Source: Intoshia linei (lineage: Eukaryota; Orthonectida; Rhopaluridae). From it: 55,780 nt of DNA. Position numbers and translations under genes: made by a program. Below the pieces are notes generated by a model. The model was not told where the DNA came from, did not search any database, and was given only the letters and a program-made list of their open reading frames with translations. Shown one piece after another: positions 1 through 13,000 of this stretch (position 1 is the first letter of the stretch; each line of letters opens with the position of its first letter). Location: NCBI GenBank assembly GCA_001642005.1, contig LWCA01000098.1, positions 1 through 55,780 on the forward strand, written 5' to 3'.

Positions 1-414
1 TTCTAAGCCAGTTTGTCTGATTTCCTATAATTTAATTCTGCATTTTAATATATTGAGTACTTATTTTGATAAAACAAGTGATAAAATGAATTAATGTTAT
101 ATTAGTGGTTTTTATCGTTACGTATTAACTAGGAAAGATCCAAATTATAATCTTACTTGCATTGTCAGCAATTAAGCATAAAAAACGGGCAAAGCTGCTG
201 TCGGTAGAAGAAGAACTTCGTGTATGTCTCTCAAAAAAACGTCCAAGAATTAAAAACCTCAGTAAAAAATATCAGGCCCAAATTTCTTATTGAGAAGGAA
301 AAATAAATTTCTTTATTAAAAAATATATGTTTTCAAAATTAGAAGCGTAATTTTTTAATTAAAAATCAAATTGTTTTATATATGCGACATGTAAATTTTT
401 TTATCATGCTTTTA

Positions 415-477
415 GGTGCCGCGATTTTTTGGAATTTCATAAGGGTTCCGCGCTATAAAAAAGGTTGAGAAACACTG
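415..477. mobile_element. hAT-like element terminus (family G), truncated
   Basis: The sequence ends in gttgagaaacactg, preceded by a GC-richer stretch containing ttccgcgc. This is the classic layout of a hAT terminal inverted repeat in reverse (cagtgtttctcaac...). Similar ends occur at 12389, 12949 and 48842. I see no partner end to the left, so this copy is truncated or extends beyond the window. Confidence 0.5.
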
Positions 478-735
478 TACTATTACATATGGAGTATAGA
501 TTTTATGCTATCAAATAAAATACAAAATTCTGTTGGAGGCTCAAAGCGTTTTTCCGGTACTGTATTGTAAAGACATTGAAATACCATTCATATTAATCAT
601 CAATATTATTTCAATATTAATTATTACGTTATCTTTTTTTTTAAATTTAATGTACAATTATAACTTACTGTCTAAATTTAAATAATATCAGTTTTATGTC
701 TTTATTATTATGTTTCCCGTCACGCATGTATATAC

Positions 736-822
736 AGTGTTATGCACTGATATACGAGCTATTGTGCAGTGATATAAACACTATTGTGCAACTATATAAA
801 TACTATTGTGTATTAGCGTGTC
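736..822. repeat. Degenerate ~23-bp tandem repeat
   Basis: About three and a half degenerate copies of a unit containing actattgtgcagtgatata follow one another. The copies differ at several bases. No coding capacity or promoter role is evident. Confidence 0.6.
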
Positions 823-2513
823 ACATCAAATATTTTTTATAAGAAATTCAAAAACATACCCAATAGATAAGATAACAATCTGACGACTAATTCTTAAAAA
901 TATTTATTAATGACTCAGCGTTGATCAATTAAGTAATTAACAAAAAACAGCTAAATTGAAGTTTATTTTCATGTTTTTCTTAAATTTTTTTTACAAAAAC
1001 TTAACCCTTACGAGACTATTCATTTTTACTAAAATTTACATTACATTTTCACTTCATAAAAACTTAAATTTCACAAAATAAAAGCCAAACTATTTAATAA
1101 AATTATTTCGAAAGATTATTCAAAGTGAACAATTGAAAGTGTCACTAATAAAATACAATACTTTACGTTTTCTAGCTATAAAATTGTTCTAAAACATTAG
1201 CCTTATTTGAGACTATATAGCGAGCAAAATGATTTTTAAAAATATGCAATCTAAACAATAATTTTAGAGCCTTATTATATTTTAATTAACTAATTAATTA
1301 AATACTCGTATAAATAAATTTATATTTTGATTTTCGTATTTAAATTTAAATTATCGTCAAAATTATGTTAAGGTTACTCAGAATTAATTAATATTCAAAC
1401 ATGATGTATAATATTGCGTATCTATATTTTATACCATGGAGTATAAATTTTATCTTGGATATTTTACTTTGCACGTTTTAGGAAATTTTAAGTGCATACA
1501 TACATTTATAAAAACTTATAAATATCGTCAAATCGGTTCTTAAAAATGGCTTCAGGTTATTGAGATGCGAATTAATTATTTACATTAATTGTTAATAAAT
1601 ATTTATGTAAATTTAGAGTTAATTATTTTATTATAAAAATACTCCACTGTGTTTCAAACAAAAAGTTTAAAAAAATAGTATATAGATGTTAGTTACAATG
1701 AGCTATAATTTGTTAAAAACTTTAAAGACACAACCCAAGGTTTTTTTTAAGTTAAATTCATAAATAATAATAAAACAAATTTAAAATAACAGTACTTAAA
1801 TTGATGCTTAATTCTAGTTATATATCTAAAAACTATTTTATTAATTAATTAATCAATTAAAAAAATTAAATTTTATATCATTATGTACAGTTTAATTTTA
1901 TTAAAAATATACAACATTAATTCAATAAGGGTAAAGATGGGAAACATTTTATCTAATGCGCAAAAACTGAAATATCCCTTCATAAAGTAATATTTTATTG
2001 TTGACACTATGTAAACATTGGTAATAAAATTAATTTTGTACTCAAATTTCATGAGTAGTGCTTCCGCAATTATTCATCGATTGTTCACCAATTAATCGAA
2101 TATGATAAAGTTATGCTCTTTTATCAATTGTATTTTACAAGATTTTGATTTTGGAATTATTATATTTAAAATGGAAATACAATATAAGTTAAATTATTAA
2201 AATTTTCCCCAAGCTTTAGACTTTAAATTCATCTTTTAATGTAAAAATAATTGTCAGAGAACTAGAAAGTAATTTTATTGGTTTCTATGTTATATACCGA
2301 AATAGTTTTACGAAAATATCGTGTGTCAAAAAATGTCATAAAAAATAATATAACCTAACAACAAATGAAGTAATACTGTACAAAATAAATTTCAGTTCGA
2401 TTAATTGTTTAACGAACGAACAATTGAATAATTATTCATTGCAGAAGCGCAATTTCATGAGTAATAATTTGTTAACAATTGAAATATGTACCGCCTTATT
2501 TTTGTTTGTATAC

Positions 2514-2674
2514 AAACAATTTAAATTTATCAGTTGATTTTTTTGCATGCCGGCAAACAATTTAAATTTATCAGTTGATTTTTTTTGCATGCCGGCAAAC
2601 AATTTTAATTTATCAGTTGATTTTTTTGCATACCGGCAAACAATAGTAAATTTATGATTGTACTTTTTTGCATG
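2514..2674. repeat. 41-42 bp tandem repeat, four units
   Basis: Units start at 2514, 2555, 2597 and 2638 (the last is divergent and incomplete). Each contains aaacaatttaaatttatcag, then a T-run and gcatgccggc. Unit lengths are 41, 42 and 41 bp, differing by one T in the T-run. The repeat reads through as a repetitive peptide on the minus strand (recurrent FAGMQK), but nothing else suggests that it is coding. Confidence 0.85.
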
Positions 2675-2953
2675 TATACGTGTTATTGTCTCGTAAGGGT
2701 TAAATTCATGCTTCGTTTGTGTTAAAAATTTAATGTTTATATATTTCAATATATATATAATTTTGATAGGTCTAAAATTTTTCACGACCACTCCTACAAA
2801 AATGACAAAATAATACCTTAAAATTCATTTAAAAATGACCGTAAATCCCGCTACATATTATATTTTTAGAAACTTAAAAACAATTTGCAAATTTAACATG
2901 CCATTTTTGAAAAGCGACGTGTTAATTAAAAATCTACAACAAAGTATATTTAC

Positions 2954-5900
2954 CAATACAAGCCTTTCGATTATTCCTTAAATAGTATCCTTCCTCACAT
3001 TTAATGCATTCATGTGATGACTGTTCGCATGATTCACAATTTGTAATTGCCCCGGCACATTCTAAAATTATGAAATTAAGAAAATCAAAATTAAATTTTT
3101 CTTAAACATGGATCAAAGGACAGCTGATAGTTCACGAAAACCTTTCAATTTCTTAAATTTAGAGTATAAATGTAAAGTGATAAAAATTTTGTATTGAAAA
3201 TTCAATCGTTGATAAAAATCGAACTAAGACAGCTAGACTGAAAATTAAAAAACTAAGATGTATAGTTATAAACGGTGATTAACATAATACTCTGTAAACC
3301 ATGAAAATTCACTATAACACTGCTTTAAAAAAATATAAAGTTATATTTTAATTTTACTATAAGATTTGTAATGGTTTATTTAAAATGTAAAACGCACAGC
3401 GAGTAGATATCTTTGTCAAATAATATTGTATATTAATTGGTTTTATCTAAAATACACCATTTGCACGCTAACCATCCTTGATTTTTTGATGTGTGTGACA
3501 CCCTAGTGATGATATATATTCAGTAAAAATTTAATAAAAAACTTAAAAATACCAATTAGGTATCAATAATTAACCGAATATTAACTTTATAAACATATTT
3601 TACTCGAATTTTTCCAAAATTGCAAAAGATTGTAATAAATATAAAAATGATATTAACAAAGTTGTTTTAATTTNCGAGTAACCCGAGTTACAGAGTCGCC
3701 ATTGTTCAGTACCAATTTAATAAATACTTAAAAATACCAATTATGTATCAATAATTNTAAGAAAATCAAAATTAAATTTTTCTTAAACATGGATCAAAGG
3801 ACAGCTGATAGTTCACGAAAACCTTTCAATTTCTTAAATTTAGAGTATAAATGTAAAGTGATAAAAATTTTGTATTGAAAATTCAATCGTTGATAAAAAT
3901 CGAACTAAGACAGCTAGACTGAAAATTAAAAAACTAAGATGTATAGTTATAAACGGTGATTAACATAATACTCTGTAAACCATGAAAATTCACTATAACA
4001 CTGCTTTAAAAAAATATAAAGTTATATTTTAATTTTACTATAAGATTTGTAATGGTTTATTTAAAATGTAAAACGCACAGCGAGTAGATATCTTTGTCAA
4101 ATAATATTGTATATTAATTGGTTTTATCTAAAATACACCATTTGCACGCTAACCATCCTTGATTTTTTGATGTGTGTGACACCCTAGTGATGATATATAT
4201 TCAGTAAAAATTTAATAAAAAACTTAAAAATACCAATTAGGTATCAATAATTAACCGAATATTAACTTTATAAACATATTTTACTCGAATTTTTCCAAAA
4301 TTGCAAAAGATTGTAATAAATATAAAAATGATATTAACAAAGTTGTTTTAATTTCGTTGTTTAGTTTCTATTTAAATTGTATTCAAAATGACATTTTGAA
4401 ATTTAAAAATTGCGTACCAATGAAAAAAATTCCGAAGGAAAGAATTATATAGATTTTCACCCATATTTCTTTATTGGAAAGGTGTATACATTCACTGCAC
4501 ATTTTTTTTGAAATTGTGGGATCAATATTTACATTTTCAATTTTTATTTTAATCGAAATATTTGAAAAATATTGGTTGATAATATATAAAAATAATTTTT
4601 CATCGAGAATGCGTAGATTTCTTGGGTTAAACTTTTGTATTTATATAAACTGGAATAAGCCCTATCAAAATAATCTTTTTTTTTTCATTTTCGGAGCGTT
4701 AATTATTTCACATTTTTTGTTTTAATAAAATATATCGAAAAAAAATATATGAATACTAAAATGTTTTTTTCACCGTGAAGTCGTCATTTATTCGGATTCC
4801 AATTTTCTGTGTGTGTTAACAGGATACAACTGTACAATCTGTAAATTTTTTGAAATTGTAGGGCTGTTTTCATTAAAAAAAAGAGTAATTTGGGGTTTTG
4901 GCCCTGAAGATATAATTTTTTTATATTTAAATTTATGGTAATGTTTATGATTTTAAAATTCGTATCAGCGTATATATTTTTTTAAATTCTCCAACTCGTT
5001 TGATTTTTAAAAAGAGGGACAACTGGGGTTTTTAACCCGTAAGATGTGGAATTAGGAGGTTTTGATTAATTCATTAATTTTTAAAATAACAATATTACCC
5101 TATCTAATTTTTAATTTTTATAACGTTATAACTTATAAGTTATAACCAACGTTCTCATAAATTTTAAATCTAATTTGAAATCAATATTTAGAATTAACGT
5201 TTTTATGCCATTAATTAATAAAATAATTAAAAAATTTTTATTTTCTTAAAAGTACTATATTCTGACAGCGCCAAATTATATTTGACAGTAAAGATATGAA
5301 TATTTTAATTTCACATATGAGTGTAAAAGATAAATACATTTTTTTATACAAAATATAAATGTGGTCGTCATCCTTTCAAAACCATCAAAGTGTCTGGTTT
5401 TTAGGGTGATTCTTAAACTATTCAATTTTTTTATTTTTTTAATGTATATATCGTCAAAATCAAAAAGAATCAGGTTACTAATTTTATAAAAATTTGTAAA
5501 TTAAAAATGTCGTTTTCACATAGAATTGCTCAGTTATAAAAGCATTAGTCTACTAAAAGTTATCAGTTATCAACTATTTGGTGGAATTTGGAGTTTAAAA
5601 AGTACATGGTATATTTATTTATCTACAATAAACAAAATTACCCAAACATGATAATCGATCTATTGCTGGTGTCAACCTTTTATTACAACGTCTACAATAC
5701 GGTTCAACAGAATTACAATTAATACAATTTGAGATATTCACACTGCACCCTTTAGAAATGTGTAAATATGTTTAAATTTTAAAAAAAATGCATTACAGTG
5801 GCATATTTTTCGATCAGCAGAAGGTGTTAGCCCTTGGCCGCATTCCAGGCATATATTTCCATTAGAATTACAGATGCGACAATATTCTATGTCACATGTC

Positions 5901-5956
5901 GCGTTTAAATTTAGGAGTAATTGAAATTGGAATATAAGTATCGGTAAAGTTTTCAT
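2954..5956 (-). CDS. Secreted furin-like cysteine-rich repeat protein (partial, multi-exon)
   Basis: Three exons on the minus strand join in phase: 5797-5956, 5642-5749 and 2954-3061. The ATG at 5956 opens a hydrophobic leader (MKTLPILIFQFQLLLNL) that looks like a signal peptide. A run of closely spaced Cys-x-x-Cys pairs follows (CDIEYCRIC, CLEC, CINC, CRRC, CESC, CIKC), typical of furin-like or growth-factor-receptor cysteine-rich repeats. Exons 2 and 3 are both exactly 108 nt with phase 1 at each end, so each is a portable repeat unit. The first intron is about 47 bp; the second is about 2.6 kb and holds the N-bounded duplication. The last exon ends in an open phase, so the C-terminus is missing. 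The protein is probably secreted or the ectodomain of a membrane protein. The exact family is unresolved. Confidence 0.75.
3077..4354. repeat. 597-bp perfect direct duplication bounded by single N bases
   Basis: Bases 3077-3673 and 3758-4354 are identical as far as I can read. A single N follows copy 1 (3674) and another precedes copy 2 (3757). The 82 bp between the Ns partly repeats the copy sequence (aaaataccaatta, tatcaataatt). Two contig ends that overlap but were not merged during scaffolding would give exactly this. The whole thing lies in the large intron of the furin-like gene. Confidence 0.9.
4850..5060. repeat. Dispersed repeat family H, copy 1
   Basis: The stretch contains the motifs aaaaaagagtaatttggggt and caactcgtttgatttttaaa with a phrase resembling 'gggttttnnccctgaag'. 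Related text recurs near 13290-13480, 27150-27560, 32290-32440, 36900-37040, 41020-41130 and 44800-45030, in both orientations. No open frame or clear ends are visible, so the class is unknown. Confidence 0.5.
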
Positions 5957-7003
5957 TTATTTTTTATCAATGATGATGATTAATTCTTTAAATTAATTAA
6001 CATGAATAATAATTCTACAATAAGTATTAATGATAAAATAATAACTAATATAAATCAAAAGTTTGTAAAAAGGTGTCTGTTATGTTTGTAACATTTTATT
6101 TAGAAAACTAATAGTTCCAAAAATTGACTTCTTGGTTTTTTTTATGAACGGAGATATAACTTAATTATTAATTTGACATTTATTGGAATATTGCCTTTTT
6201 GGTTAGTAAAATTAAAAAATATGATATATTTACATATTGTTAATAACTTTTAAATATATGTAGAAACTTCTGCCCTCGATAGTTCTCGCTATTTTTTGTG
6301 TAAAGTACATAACAGACAAGATATTGTATGATGGAATAATTTAAGATAAAATATAATATTAGCAGCACATACCTGATGTATTGATTTAATTTTTAATTTA
6401 AAAAAAATTAATAAAGTTTCAGTATAAACATTCCAATATCTTTCGAAAAGACGCATTTATATTATTAGTGTAAATATTATAAAATTAATCTAAAAAATCT
6501 AAAAAAATGTAAGATTAATACATGCAAGGAAATAAAATTAAATAAAAATTTTACGATTAACATACAATTGTATGATACAAAATATACATTGAATATATTA
6601 GTTATCAACGGTTTTCTAATCGAAGCAAATATTAAATAAAATCAAACCTTAAAATAAGCAGAAAGGAGTGTGATACTCAAACATAAAACAATTAAAAATC
6701 AACGATATGGATAGAACTTTGCTAGTATCCACTGTAATATTTATGTTAAAACAATTTGCATGACATTGATACATTTTTGAATTAAAGGGTGATTTCTTCA
6801 TCGCGGAAAGGTCATTTACTACAAAATTTCTCGCGGTCAACTAAACTGAAATTACTAGACAAAATTAAATAAAATAAAATAATTTCACGTATCGGAATTT
6901 GGGAATGCCGCTCTAATACATAATATAATAATAAATCAGTAAAAAAGGAAATTGTAAAGCATACATTTAATATATACAAATGGTAAATAAATAAATTTAA
7001 ACA
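5957..7003. other. Intergenic, AT-rich, no gene seen
   Basis: This lies between the start of the furin-like gene (minus, ATG 5956) and the last exon of the Ig/FN3 gene (minus, stop at 7004). A 63-codon frame at 6649-6840 (minus) has no recognisable features. The 5' control region of the furin-like gene should lie here; I see no distinct element. Confidence 0.5.
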
Positions 7004-10000
7004 TCAGACAACAATTTCAAACATTTTTCTTTTGAGTGTACCAGATTCATTAAATGCACCAGTGGTGTCATTATTCCAATAAACAGCTTTTTGTTGAGTA
7101 TTATTTTTAAATTGGTTGGTTAAATTGTAAAAATTTTCAAAAACATTTACTGAATTACCACATTCACCACAAGAATATTGCGATGTTATGTCATTGTTTG
7201 AAACTAAAAATTAAACAAATTATCCCAGGAACTAATAAAGTCAATTATGCAATAAATTTAGTTTTACCAACCCCTAAGGAAAAATCCACTTTTACTAACT
7301 CTTAAGGGCAAATTCCACTTTTACCAAAAATGACATGCCATTTAGTTTACAAAATTATAATTTTTATAAAATGTTATTACCTTTACCCTTATTGAATTAA
7401 AAAGATGTATATTTTATTTCATTAAAGATCAAAAATATTCCACTATAAAAAATAGTAATTTGTCAAGTTTGTAACGAAAATACAAAGAACAATTTAATTA
7501 TTACTTTTCTACAGTTTTATAAATTTTCTATAATATATATTTATGGATTTTTCCGTTAAGGGTTGGTAAATTTTAATTTTCAGTAAAAATGGTTAGATTT
7601 AAGAATATTCTCTTGAAGTATCATGTAATATTTTAAATTTTTTAAAAAAAATGAATCATACATAATTATCTTAATGACTCGAATTAACTACTAAAAACTA
7701 AATTTGTAATTACCATAAGGATTTTTATTCAAATTGCTTGAATTATTTTTACTGCCACTATCTTGACCACTAAAATTTATTATTAATTTTATATTTCTAC
7801 CTTAATTTTTTGTATACATTTGTAGATTCTAATGTAACTTTAATGTACATAATGGATAAAACACGATAATATTAATGTATAGTTATTATAAGTATCAATA
7901 TTGAAATTATATGATCATTATCGAATTATATTAAGTAGTATTGAAATTAACGTTACTATATGACTACAGATTGATTTTATAGAAATATCTAATAAATATT
8001 GCATAAAAGATGATATTTATTCAATAAAGGTGAAATGTATTCAATATAAAAACAATATCTATTAACACTCGTTTCTAATGGTTACGAACGAATTTTACAA
8101 GTGTACATTTGAATTAAACATACCCTAACTTTCATGTGAAGTGCGAGTCAATAATTTAATCATGGAAACATTTATATTTTGATCAATTAAACTAAAAATT
8201 AAATTAACTTTTCAGGTTTACGTTAACAATTTTTATTTATTTTGTGATTTTAACGCTTTATCACCTCAATTTTTAAACCTCAACGCTTACCAACTGTACA
8301 CATCGAAAACAAAAATTTAAATTTAAATTACAGCATGAATCAAAGTTAATATTTAAAATGGAAATACAATATAAGTTAAATTAATCGAAAGTTACTTGAA
8401 CAATTATCAAAAAAAACTAAAAATAGAAATTTTGACATAGAATTAGAAGATGTGGTTGAACTCAAAGAAGATTTTACAAGTATGTGTTATCAATTTTTTG
8501 ACTCTGACAACTCATTCTTACAACATCTTAACTTTACTAGAGATGAAATAATAATTTTACACCATGGAATAGAAGGTATGTATATTTTAAAATATTAGCG
8601 AATAAAAAATTTAATAAATATTTTAGGGGTTATGAATCAAACCGGGAAAAGAGGAAGGTCGCCTAAAATGTGCACTCTAGACTCAGTAATAATTTTTTTG
8701 TATTGGCTAAAACACGGCCATGAATTTAAATTGATCGCCAAAATATTTGGATTTACGACAAATCTAATTCAAAAGAGTATAGATCGAATGCGTTCTCCAT
8801 TTTATCAATATTTGTCGCAAAAATGGTGGAATCATAAAAAACGCCCAATAGCCATGGAAGGAAATTATCTTTATTTGGCTTTAGCTATCGATAGTACCTC
8901 ATTGAAGGTATTCAGACCACATGAAATTAAAAGTAATGCTAAGAAAATGTACGATTCTAAAAATAAAATGAATCCCATTAAAAAGGAGGTTAAAGTCATG
9001 ACAACTCCTCCTTATTATGCCCTTTTTTTTGAAAAAGGTTTTTTAGGAAGCGAGCATGATTTCTCTGCTTTTAAACGTAATTATATAAATTACCTTGATT
9101 ATTTTAAAAAATTACCATATAAAAAAATATAATTAGATATAGATTCGAGATGGGGAGTTGTTTTGGATTCAGGGTATTTGGGTAATAGTTGTGAGACTCC
9201 CGGATTGAGAAAATTTGCTATGAATCGTCCTTCACTCGTATAACTCGACGAAATACACTATCAGTCAGAATTAGCATCAAAGCGTGGATGCGTGGAAAGA
9301 TTTTTTGGGAGATTAAAAAAATTATTTTCTATTTTCTCTCAAATTTACAGATGGGATCACAGTTATTTCAATATAGATTTCGATATTTGTGTTTACACTC
9401 ATTTGGAATTAAAATTAATAACAAGGAATAAACGTGAACAAGACGAAAAATTATTGAAATCAAAAAAAGAATCAACTAATTATTCCAATAGAAAAAAAAT
9501 CAGACTGAATGATAGTGGTTGTAGTTCTAGTACAAGTTGTACCTCATATTCCATTACATAAATCCTAATGATAATTTTTAGGAAAACTATATGTATAATA
9601 ATTGTAATATTATTGTATACGTATGAATTAAATATAGCTTAAAAGAATTATTTAAATACGTCTCATGTTATTAATATGTAGTTTCATATTAGATAAGTTG
9701 TATAAATTGTTTTATTTTAAAATGGAGTTTTTGTAAAAGTGAAAGGCTCTACTAACAATGACTGATTAACAATAACTTGCTATTTTGTCTCACATATCCA
9801 CTTTCCGTATTTAATCGCAATCTTATGTTAAACTTGTAGATAGAGTATATCTTCTCGAATAAATTATCAAATCATTACAATACACGGTCAACGATGAATT
9901 TCTAAAATGATCTTACGCTAACCTTTAATTTATTTTCAATATTTAACTCACTACGGGTAAACTTGTCATTTAAAAAATCTTAACATTTCGATTTCATATA

Positions 10001-13000
10001 TACTAAAGCCTATTATTTTTCTGATTAATTTTACAAATAATAAATGTCTAAATGTTAAATAATAAAATTACTAATTTTTCAATTCATAATAGTATTTTTA
10101 ATATTTGCGATCAGCTGTCTACAGCCAGCACATTATTGCTGGTGCCACCCCAGTTTATTCTATATCTAATTTTGATTAAAATTCAATTCGATACCGATGA
10201 TGATAATTCAATATTGCTATATACATTTCAATATTACTCGATTTTATTCAATATTGAAGTGTTAATTAAATATATGTTTAATTAAATCACTATAATTTAA
10301 TATTATTGTGTTTTATCCATTATACTAATATAATAATATTTTAAATCAATGCATAATTAATAAATTTAAAATGACTAAAATTTAATCATTTAATCATTGC
10401 TTAATTTAAAAGCAAATCATGCAGTCATAAGCTTGACTTTATCATAATATTAAATTCGTTAATATGAATTATTTTGAACTATGGGGATTTCATTGTTAAT
10501 TCCTTGGTGCATATCAAATTAATTATCTAAACGTTTTTGATAGGCTATCAGATATGTAATCAACAAATTTATTCTACAATTTTTTTTTTATTAATATGTT
10601 CGTGACATGTAGACCTGAACCTACTAAGCTCGAGGCCACCCACAAAATTAAAAATAGGTCCGTAAAAAAATTGTAGTGGCATATAACCCTTGCAACCTCT
10701 CTAATCCTCTTGGCTTGAGAAACAATAATATGATTTAAATCCTGTTTATAATTAATTTTTATCTAACCCAGGAACCATAACCCACAACGACAATTGATAA
10801 TGTAGCTCAACCATAAATTACGATTATAAATTTATTATATTTATCAATTTACCTGCAACAATGGTAATCTTGTTTATCTAAATATATACATAAACATCTA
10901 AATTGTATGAAAATACATAATTGAATTCATTGAGCTGTCAAATTCAAAATTTTAAACATAATCACGCATAATAGATTTAATTTGATTTTTTAACCAAGAA
11001 AATGTATAGTTTAACCGTAAAACTATAAACTTTAAAATATAACGTAAACTTGAATTATAAAATAAATTTTTACATTAACTCAATTGGCAGTAAGTACAGT
11101 GAAAATTTTGAATTCAATTAATAAAAATGTATTCTAATAGATTACAATATTTTAATTAATAAAAACCTATAGATTTGTGTTTTCTGATGCATAGATAAAT
11201 TAGTATAGTGATTAATATTATGACAATAATGCAACAAATACATCCGACACTTATAATAATATTGCTGGATATTTTAATGTTATCTTGTACTGATTGAGCT
11301 AAATTTAAATTTTGAATTTTAATGTCAACTACAAATAGTCAAAATAGAATGGAAAATTTAAAAATAATATAAACCCTAAATATACTTTCACATGATATAT
11401 ATAAAAAGTAAAGTGAAAATCAAACATGTACAACGACAAAATATAAAATAAACGTACATAAAATATCAAGGTTTTGAAAATCCATAATTTCATAAAATAA
11501 AAAATGTATCCATTAACTAAATCGTTACAACAATTCACTACAAATTGAAGAAATGTTAAACATAATACATACATTATATTTACATAGGTTGTATTATATT
11601 ACACATATTGTACATATATATTTTAATTGTTTTAATTTTATATAAATGAATTAAAATAAACAAAATTATTATTAAAACATAAAAATTGTAAAATTGTGAA
11701 TAGAAAGAAAGACTAATCGTTATACAAAAATATTTTAATTGTTATCAACTCAAAATTACACATGAAACAAAACTATTGCATAAAGTCTTTATTAAAGACG
11801 CAATTTAGCAACCAAAATCAACTTAGTGCTGGTAAATTATTTTAATCAATACATGACAATATAAAATACAATATTAAGTATATTTAGAAATCTCTGCGGC
11901 GAGATTTTAAATTTTATATTATGTATAATTAAAAATTACTGTTCAATATATAAATGTATAATTTATAGAATTTTTTATTTCTGTAATTTTGATTTAAATG
12001 TATATTTTATAATCAATAAATTAAAAAAATGTGTTAAGTACAAATTCAGCATAACATTACATGTATAATATACATTGTATATAATTAATTAATACATGTC
12101 TTAATTAAAATGAATGTTCAATAAAATAAAACCTGAATCAACAATTGATATTTCTTTACTGCAAGAATTTTTATTTTCATAATAACACATTCTTACGTAC
12201 AATTTTGAAAATCTTAAAAATATTGGATCAATATATGTAAAGTTTTGATTTTTTTCACCGCGTATGCACAAGTCGTTTACATTTAATGCGTCCATTGAAA
12301 TCTAAATCCAAGTTTTATTTTATTTTAGTTTTAAGTTAATTTTCTCAGTTTGTTATCAAAGAGTAAGGAAAATTTTTCAGCATTTAGGCAGTGTTTCTCA
12401 AATTCTTGTTGCAACATAGAAGCAGATGATTCAATATCTTGCGGCATATTAGAAAAAACTAACAATACATATTTAGTATGTATATGTCATACTATATATT
12501 GTATAATATGTATCAGTGATTCTTAATTTTAAAATGTTTGCCATTTTATTACTTAATTATTATTAAAAATTACAATTACAATTGTGTAACTAGATATAGA
12601 AATGATGTTAAAAATATCAATATAATAAAAATACGCGATTATCCATGTTAATTTTTTTTGTACATCGGATATAGTATATTCAACTTTTTATGCTTGAAAA
12701 GGCTTTAAAAAACATTTTGAGGGCATATGGACCCGGTGTATTCTGTTTAATTTTAATTTCAGATAGTGGACTAATTTCTTTTATTGATAAGCCAGAATAA
12801 TGTCTGAAAATTTTTTATTTTCAATACAATATTCCGAAAACATTTAATAATTTTCATTGGTTTATCAATGCATATTACATTGTATGACAATTAAACAATT
12901 TACATGCACAATATTAAATTTCAGATGGCACAAACTTTGAGAAACACTGCTATAGTGTCACTAATTATTAGTGCAATTAATTCATCATTATTTCTTTCTT

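Larger units (their letters stand above)
1..2953. other. Gene-poor stretch at left edge
   Basis: I see no exon that I can defend here. The stretch is AT-rich and holds a hAT-type terminus near 477, a short tandem repeat at 736-822 and a 42-bp tandem repeat at 2514-2674. The furin-like gene on the minus strand ends its last visible exon in an open splice phase at 2954. Its remaining exons should therefore lie in this stretch or beyond the window, but I could not find a further cysteine-rich exon. A weak open frame at 2432-2791 (minus) only reads through the tandem repeat. Confidence 0.6.

Noticed and set aside
8632-9561. In-frame TAA codons as evidence of a variant genetic code
   Set aside because: TAA terminates NEDD8, KRI1, RABL3 and RPIA exactly at the family C-termini, so the stops mark a decayed transposase.
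10105-10160. GC-richer hairpin (ccagca...tgctgg) as an RNA gene or terminator
   Set aside because: The stem is only 6 bp, and there is no promoter, conserved partner or repeat copy in this window.
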